A DNA stretch of 64,000 bases from Raffaelea ambrosiae (lineage: Eukaryota > Ascomycota > Sordariomycetes > Ophiostomatales > Ophiostomataceae), in NCBI GenBank assembly GCA_002778195.1, contig PCDI01000012.1, positions 319,129 to 383,128 on the forward strand. Direction: 5' to 3'. The first letter of the stretch is position 1, and every line of letters begins with the position of its first letter. Position numbers and translations under genes: made by a program. Of this stretch, positions 58,926 through 64,000 are shown piece after piece. Under the pieces are notes generated by a model, which did no database searches, was not told where the DNA came from, and saw nothing but the letters and a program-made list of their open reading frames with translations.

Positions 58926-61147
58926 CAAAACTACGGAGTCTCTTAACGCAGGGCACAGAACGAGGCCAAAAAAAAAAGGGAAGAAGAAAAAAAAGATGGC
59001 CGCTCCAGTTTCTACTCTCTGCAATCCTAGCTCTGAGGGAACCGCCTTGTTAGGCGCATCCAAGCGGCGGTGGCTATGGCGAAGTGCCGACTTAGCCTTG
59101 TTCTCTTCTTGGAGCTTCCTGGAGGATACGACGGGTTCTTGATTTGCTTTCTTTTTCCTTCCTTTTTCTTTTCTTTTTCTCGGTTTCTTTGTTTGATATT
59201 CTTCAGTTGGCACCCCGATGGATCATCGGATGGATTCCCGGTGCATATGCCCACTGGATTTACTCAGGAAGACACCCAAGCGGAGGGCCCCTTACAGGCT
59301 CCTCGCCGGCCCATCAGCTCCTGTGGACTCCTGCTAAACAGACGATGCGGACTTCCGGGGCACACCGCCCCCCTCCTTCCATCGAACACGTAACGAGCTC
59401 CCGATGCAGGACTCGGCCATTTCGTGTCTCTTGGTGCATTAGGCAAATAACCAAAGGAAGGGGAAAAAAAGGGGGGGGGGGTCAACAAATGACGAAGGCC
59501 AAATAAATTATGAAGACATCCTCCTTCTTTCTGAGCCTCCCAATTTACCCGTAATGACTGATGATATGGTTGATGAGGGAGGAAATTTTGCTGCACACAT
59601 AGTATGTAGAAAACTTTGAACTTGACTATGTAAGTAGAAGTAGTGTAAGACAATGATCGCCTGCTCGAGCATCCAATCACAGAGACTGAACGCACGAACA
59701 CCTCCAACCCAAAAACATTGCATGCACGGCACGGCTCCGCTTTGGCCCATTGTAACTCTGGACTCCTGGCAGAGGCAATGCCCTCTTCTGATTTGCGATG
59801 TCTGTTACAGTGTAGCCCTATACGATACTACTCGTATGGTAAGATGTCTGTTTGCTGGCTCTTTGACGCTCACACTGGCGCAAAACATGGGGCACTGACG
59901 CTGCACAAGAGTCTATGCTATGCCACCGAGGATCGGTACGGGGGAGCGGCAGCCAATGGGTCTTGGGCACACACCACTGGCAGGATGGAAAGGTCCCTCT
60001 GGCCGTCCGAGCGTGCAGAGTGCGGCAGTCGGAGGGGGTGTATTGCAGCATCGCGCATGCACGTACTTACAGGTCTATGTACTCTAGCAAGACAAATGCG
60101 TACAAAAAGTGGCTTTTGACTAGGCCATTGATGCAAACAAACAGTGCAAGCCAACGAACAATGCATAGAATGGATTCGGGGGACTGGAGAGGACGACGGA
60201 GAACAGGAGCAGCGCGACAAACAAACAACATAAACAGCGGTCTTGAAGACGTGTCTGTGGGGGCCAGACTGGTAAAAGGAACGAAAAGAGACTGTGAGAA
60301 GAGTCTCTCTCGGTCGCAAGGGTACCCGTGCGTTGTAAGTACTATGCACCAAAGCATGTAAGTTTCTGAAAACCTTATCGTCAGGGAACATCCCTTTTAC
60401 GAACTCGATGCATAGCTACACCGTGCAGAGCAAGCGACAACACAGACGTTAGGCGTGCCAGCTGGACCGGTCTCCCTCCTAGTATGAGACCGTGGTGCAT
60501 CCTGGTATGTAGCAGCCGGTCTTGTTTGGTTCCGTGCGTGTGAGGAAGGAGGATGGAAGAGGAGCGAGCCCGTAGGAAAAGTAAGATGCACGGTAGCTAA
60601 CTACACCGTAGACCCTGGTGCTCTTCATTGGATTCCTTCCGGTCTTCTGCACCAGGTCGGCAGTACTTCGCCATCCCACGGGACAGGTTCAGCCCAGCCT
60701 CTATGTCTGCTGTTGTGCGATCCTAAAGCACCCCCCCCCCCTTGTATTTGGATTTTGCCTTTTCCAATAGAGAGGCCTCTCGGTGGACAAAAAAAAAAAC
60801 CAGGATGGAGAGCTGCAGAACGGAAACGGACGAGGAGCGGAGAAATCTTGCAGAAAAGAGAGCATGATATGCGAGTTTTTTTTAACGCGAGATCCATACG
60901 CAACCACAGTTTTACTCATCTTTTTACTCACACAATCATTTCACACACATACACACACCCGCTTACTTACTCATACGACCCCCAACACGAGCGACGAACC
61001 AAAAAAGCAAGCCGACCGACCTTGGGTAGGAACTTGAAACAGCTCAACTGGAATAGGCTATGCATGTACTGGACAGATACATATGCAGCTGAAAATAGAT
61101 AGCGTGGGTTTTCTTTATTTATTTATTTGATTTTTTATTTTTCGCAG

Positions 61148-61189
61148 GGCCAGCTGGAAACTGGAATTCTAGGCCGGCGCCAGCTGGCC
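61148..61189. repeat. Inverted repeat GGCCAGCTGG / CCAGCTGGCC
   Basis: Perfect 10-bp arms with a 22-base spacer. Each arm contains the palindrome CCAGCTGG. Confidence 0.75.
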
Positions 61190-61697
61190 GCCGGGGCAGT
61201 ACTTTTTTTTTGTTTTCTTGCTCGTTTGAACACCAAATAGGAAATGGACTAACTATGTAAGATACTAACTAGTTGGCTAAGTTTTCCATAGTACGAGCTT
61301 TAATCTGTTGGTGATCTTATGCGTGTGTGTGCCTGGGATGGTTTGCGGATGGGCTGACCTGGCTGGGCACAGCACTGGATAGTAGGCGCTGTATTATACG
61401 GTCGTAACTACTATGTAGATTGTGCCCGTTTGTGCCTGCTTGCACTCTGGGGCAGAGCACTCCACCTCTGTTCTTAGCTGCCTTAGCCCGTCGATGGTCG
61501 CTGTCTTTACGAAGCTGCATGTTTTTATGGTGCCTTTTATTTTTCCCGTGTCTTGCTCACTGTTGGCCTCGCAGCTCGTCTGCATACAAGCATACATAGT
61601 ATTGCATGCTGCATCTGCGGTAGTGCTTTATTTTTAATTTTGCGCACTTTCCTCTCTTTCCTGCCCTTGCGTCCTTTCGGTCGCTCCTTCCGTATCG

Positions 61698-61701
<4 letters not shown>

Positions 61702-61728
<27 letters not shown>
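61702..61728. repeat. (CT)13 microsatellite
   Basis: Pure CT dinucleotides. Confidence 0.9.
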
Positions 61729-61733
<5 letters not shown>

Positions 61734-61929
61734 ATGCTGTGCTTCTGGCGCCGCGCATGTTGCTAGTGCCCGGCTAAACCACGAGAGCAAACGAAGGGGC
61801 AAGGAAAAAGAAGGGTGCTGCTCTCTTGCCGCATTTGCGCACCCTGGTCGCCCGTACGAGTATCTTACATAGTACATAGTACGCTGGAATACTCGTACAG
61901 GGTAATAGAAACACGCACATTTTAATAAC

Positions 61930-61961
61930 GTGGTAGCGTGGTAGCGTGGTAGCGTGGTAGC
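61930..61961. repeat. 8-bp tandem repeat (gtggtagc)x4
   Basis: Four exact copies in a row in non-coding sequence. Confidence 0.92.
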
Positions 61962-62078
61962 AGGGGCACAGTCGAGCCGGGTCCAGCGCGTGGCGCTAGT
62001 GCGCCAGTAGGACCTGAACCAGCCTAATAAACGGGAAGGCACTAATGAGAACACGTTTTTTTATTCTTTTTTTTTTTT

Positions 62079-62095
62079 GGTAGGTAGGTAGGTGG
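62079..62095. repeat. (GGTA)n microsatellite
   Basis: GGTA units directly after a T tract. Confidence 0.85.
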
Positions 62096-63080
62096 TCAAC
62101 TCTGATACACGGCACGATGCTTTCTTCTGCTGGCTTGCAGTAACGCGTTCCACCAATTCCGTCATGACCGCCGGCGCCTCAAGCACACACAAAACTATCA
62201 GCATCTATCACCTCCCTATCTCCAGACCTTGCCGGTCTAGCGCGACGCAGCAGACGTCTTCCGCGGTCAGGGTCCGACAGAGCTCAAAAGTGGCTGGCCA
62301 AAGGGCCGCCACGGATTTGCTACTACTTTGTACAAAGTACGAGTATGAAGGCGTTGGTCGCTCTTTCCCTGAACGGGTTCAGTCGTGTGTCATTTACCGT
62401 ATTTCCCTTTTTTTTTTTCGTCGATTTTATATCGTATCTGGCCCTACACGGTGGAGACCATGTGCACGAGTACCAATGTACCTTTGCGTTCTGCTTTTAT
62501 TGATTCCCCATCCAGACACACGCTTGTCCTTTTTTTCCTCCACTGCGACGTTTCGTGCGATTTGCCCCTTTCTCGTTCTCCAGATCGGCCTCGAGCCAGC
62601 CCCCAAACAGCAAACCAGGGATCGTCGTAGCCTGTCAATACTGGGTGGGCCCTTCTTTCCTTTAGTCCCTCGACTCGAGTCGTCCCTTCTCCCTTTCCGC
62701 CCAGTAGGTCGCACTCTTGACGGCTGCCCGTTTGCGCTACCTCCCTCCCTCTTGTGTCTCTCTTCTTGATCTTCTTCCCCGATCACGAGGCGTTGCTTTT
62801 TCCTGTTCGCCTTCTTTTCTTCTTTTCTTCTTTCTCTTCCCTTCCTCGTGTCTCGGCTTATTCTCGACACCCACCCACCCCCCCCCCCCCCCCCTTCCAT
62901 CGACCTTTCTTTCTTTTTTTCGCTCGTTGCCTCACTCTGTCCGTTTCGTTGTTTTGATTTTGATTTTTATTTTCTTCTTTGCGCATCGCTCTCGACTTCC
63001 CGGCAATCGAGCCCACCTACCATACGCAGCCAAGATCGTCGTCCTCCTTTCTCGGCCCTACGAACATCTCGTTGACCGCC

Positions 63081-63110
63081 ACCATATCCCGCCATATCCC
63101 ACCATATCCC
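63081..63110. repeat. 10-bp tandem repeat ([a/g]ccatatccc)x3
   Basis: Three copies with one A/G change in the middle unit, inside the CT-rich block. Confidence 0.88.
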
Positions 63111-63452
63111 ACCACTTTTTTCTTGTCCTCTTCCGATCTTGTTCTCGCCAACGAGGGAACTCGTTTTCTCGTCGCAAACTCGCCCTCACTGCGGCGCAAC
63201 ATACGGTACGTGGCTGCTTTCCCCGCCCCTTCTGCGTGTGCTTTTTCAATCGAGGTGTGATCCATTGTGTCCTGGAAAAGGGACCATTCTGAGACCTGCG
63301 GCTGGCCCCGTCTTCCATTCCTCACTCTGGCCACGTCCATGGTCCTACCTACTACCCTCGTCGCAATCCCGCCTCGCTGGTTCCCCCCTCCCCCACCCTT
63401 TCCATTTTCATCCTACAGCGCCACGGACCAGGAAGAACGCAGAGAACCCCTC

Positions 63453-63473
63453 AGAGAGAGAGAGAGAGAGAGA
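63453..63473. repeat. (AG)n microsatellite
   Basis: Pure AG dinucleotides. Confidence 0.9.
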
Positions 63474-63619
63474 AAGATGAGATAGGCTGTGTTCCCATGC
63501 AGCTTGCACATCCCGCCGAGAAACGAGGAGCGCCAACAAGCCAGAGGCCTTGGGGAGGGCGCGGAGACGAAACCTCGCACGCGCGACGGAGAAATGCCCG
63601 AAAACGAACCAACACGATG

Positions 63620-63716
63620 CAGAGACACGCAGACACAGAGACACAAGAGACACAGACAGAGGCACAGAGACAGAGACAGAGACAGAGACACAGACACAGA
63701 CACACAGAGACACGCA
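63620..63716. repeat. Degenerate CAGAGA/CAGACA tandem array
   Basis: About 97 bp of hexamer-like units CAGAGA, CAGACA and CACAGA. Purine-rich on the plus strand. Confidence 0.85.
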
Positions 63717-64000
63717 TTGGGGTCACAGCGCATGCATACTATGTACAACAAAGAAGCAGCAACGGTTGCGATGCACACGACACAGCAGCAAGCCCTATAC
63801 CTGAGACGGCAGTTCTGCCCAGCCAGACACAACGAGGCACGGCCAGACACGGCCAGACACGGCCAGGCACCAACAGGTCTCCCCCAGAGCCCCCGACCGC
63901 CCAGACCGTCCCAATCGTCCACACGCACTCTGCAGGCACTTCGTGTGGCAGCTCGGATCCGTGTCCTCCAGGTACTCCATTTTCTGTGTGGTATTACTCC

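Larger units (their letters stand above)
58926..64000. other. Gene-poor right arm, second part
   Basis: No supportable gene in 5 kb. Contents: a 10-bp inverted repeat (61148-61189), a (CT) run (61702-61728), an 8-bp tandem array (61930-61961), GGTA repeats (62079-62095), long CT-rich sequence (62390-63160) with a C17 run, a 10-bp tandem array (63081-63110), (AG) and CAGAGA-rich arrays (63453-63716) and more copies of the short words. The CT-rich block resembles a fungal promoter/leader for a plus-strand gene beyond the window edge. Confidence 0.5.

Noticed and set aside
62092..62769. 225-aa plus-strand frame
   Set aside because: Crosses microsatellite and CT-rich DNA, no coding bias, no motif.

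Overview
This is a eukaryotic window from a filamentous ascomycete (Pezizomycotina, most likely Sordariomycetes; the genus cannot be fixed from sequence alone). The evidence is short introns of 49-141 bp with GT..AG ends and CTAAC/CTGAC-type branch points, strong G/C preference at codon third positions, CT-rich leaders, and fungal protein types (a Ufo1-like F-box protein, Osh3-type oxysterol-binding protein, Dpb2, Sub1/PC4, a mucin-like probable GPI-anchored wall protein). There are no operons, CRISPR arrays or recognisable intact transposons. Positions 40299-40948 are an assembly gap of 650 N.

Layout. (1) 1-16.8 kb is gene-poor: one zinc-ribbon-like gene (minus, 1859-3082), then about 13.8 kb with no confident gene and one possible decayed gene near 13.65-14.96 kb. 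(2) 16.9-54.3 kb is the gene-dense core, in order: Ufo1-like F-box/UIM protein (+), degenerate HNH protein with tandem acidic repeats (-), membrane-anchored pepsin-like protein with a lost catalytic Asp (-), mucin-like cell-surface protein (+), six-exon small putative mitochondrial protein (-), DNA polymerase epsilon subunit B (+), Osh3-type lipid-transfer protein (+), TMEM19/DUF92 membrane protein (-), Sub1/PC4 coactivator (+), a hypothetical protein (+), a cytidine/guanine-type deaminase (-) and a caffeoyl-CoA-type O-methyltransferase (+). (3) 54.3-64.0 kb is again gene-poor, with microsatellites and a strongly recurring set of short words (TACTCGTA, GTAAGATAC, GTACAAAGTAC).

Functional picture. 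The genes are mostly unlinked housekeeping functions: ubiquitin ligase targeting, replication, ER-membrane lipid transfer, transcription coactivation and nucleotide deamination. They are not a biosynthetic cluster. Two surface-type proteins (pepsin-like and mucin-like) are divergently transcribed from one 3.3-kb intergenic region. The small mitochondrial gene and DPB2 share a 0.5-kb divergent promoter that holds two perfect ACGCGT boxes, as expected for cell-cycle control of a replication gene, and two adjacent strong hairpins. I joined exons by hand from splice signals and checked that the reading frame holds across each junction. Functions come from motif recognition, without database searches. 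I found no clear new multi-gene system. The items most worth following up are the degenerate HNH/acidic-repeat protein, the pseudo-aspartyl protease, the hairpin/tRNA-like promoter element, and the short-word family in the gene deserts.
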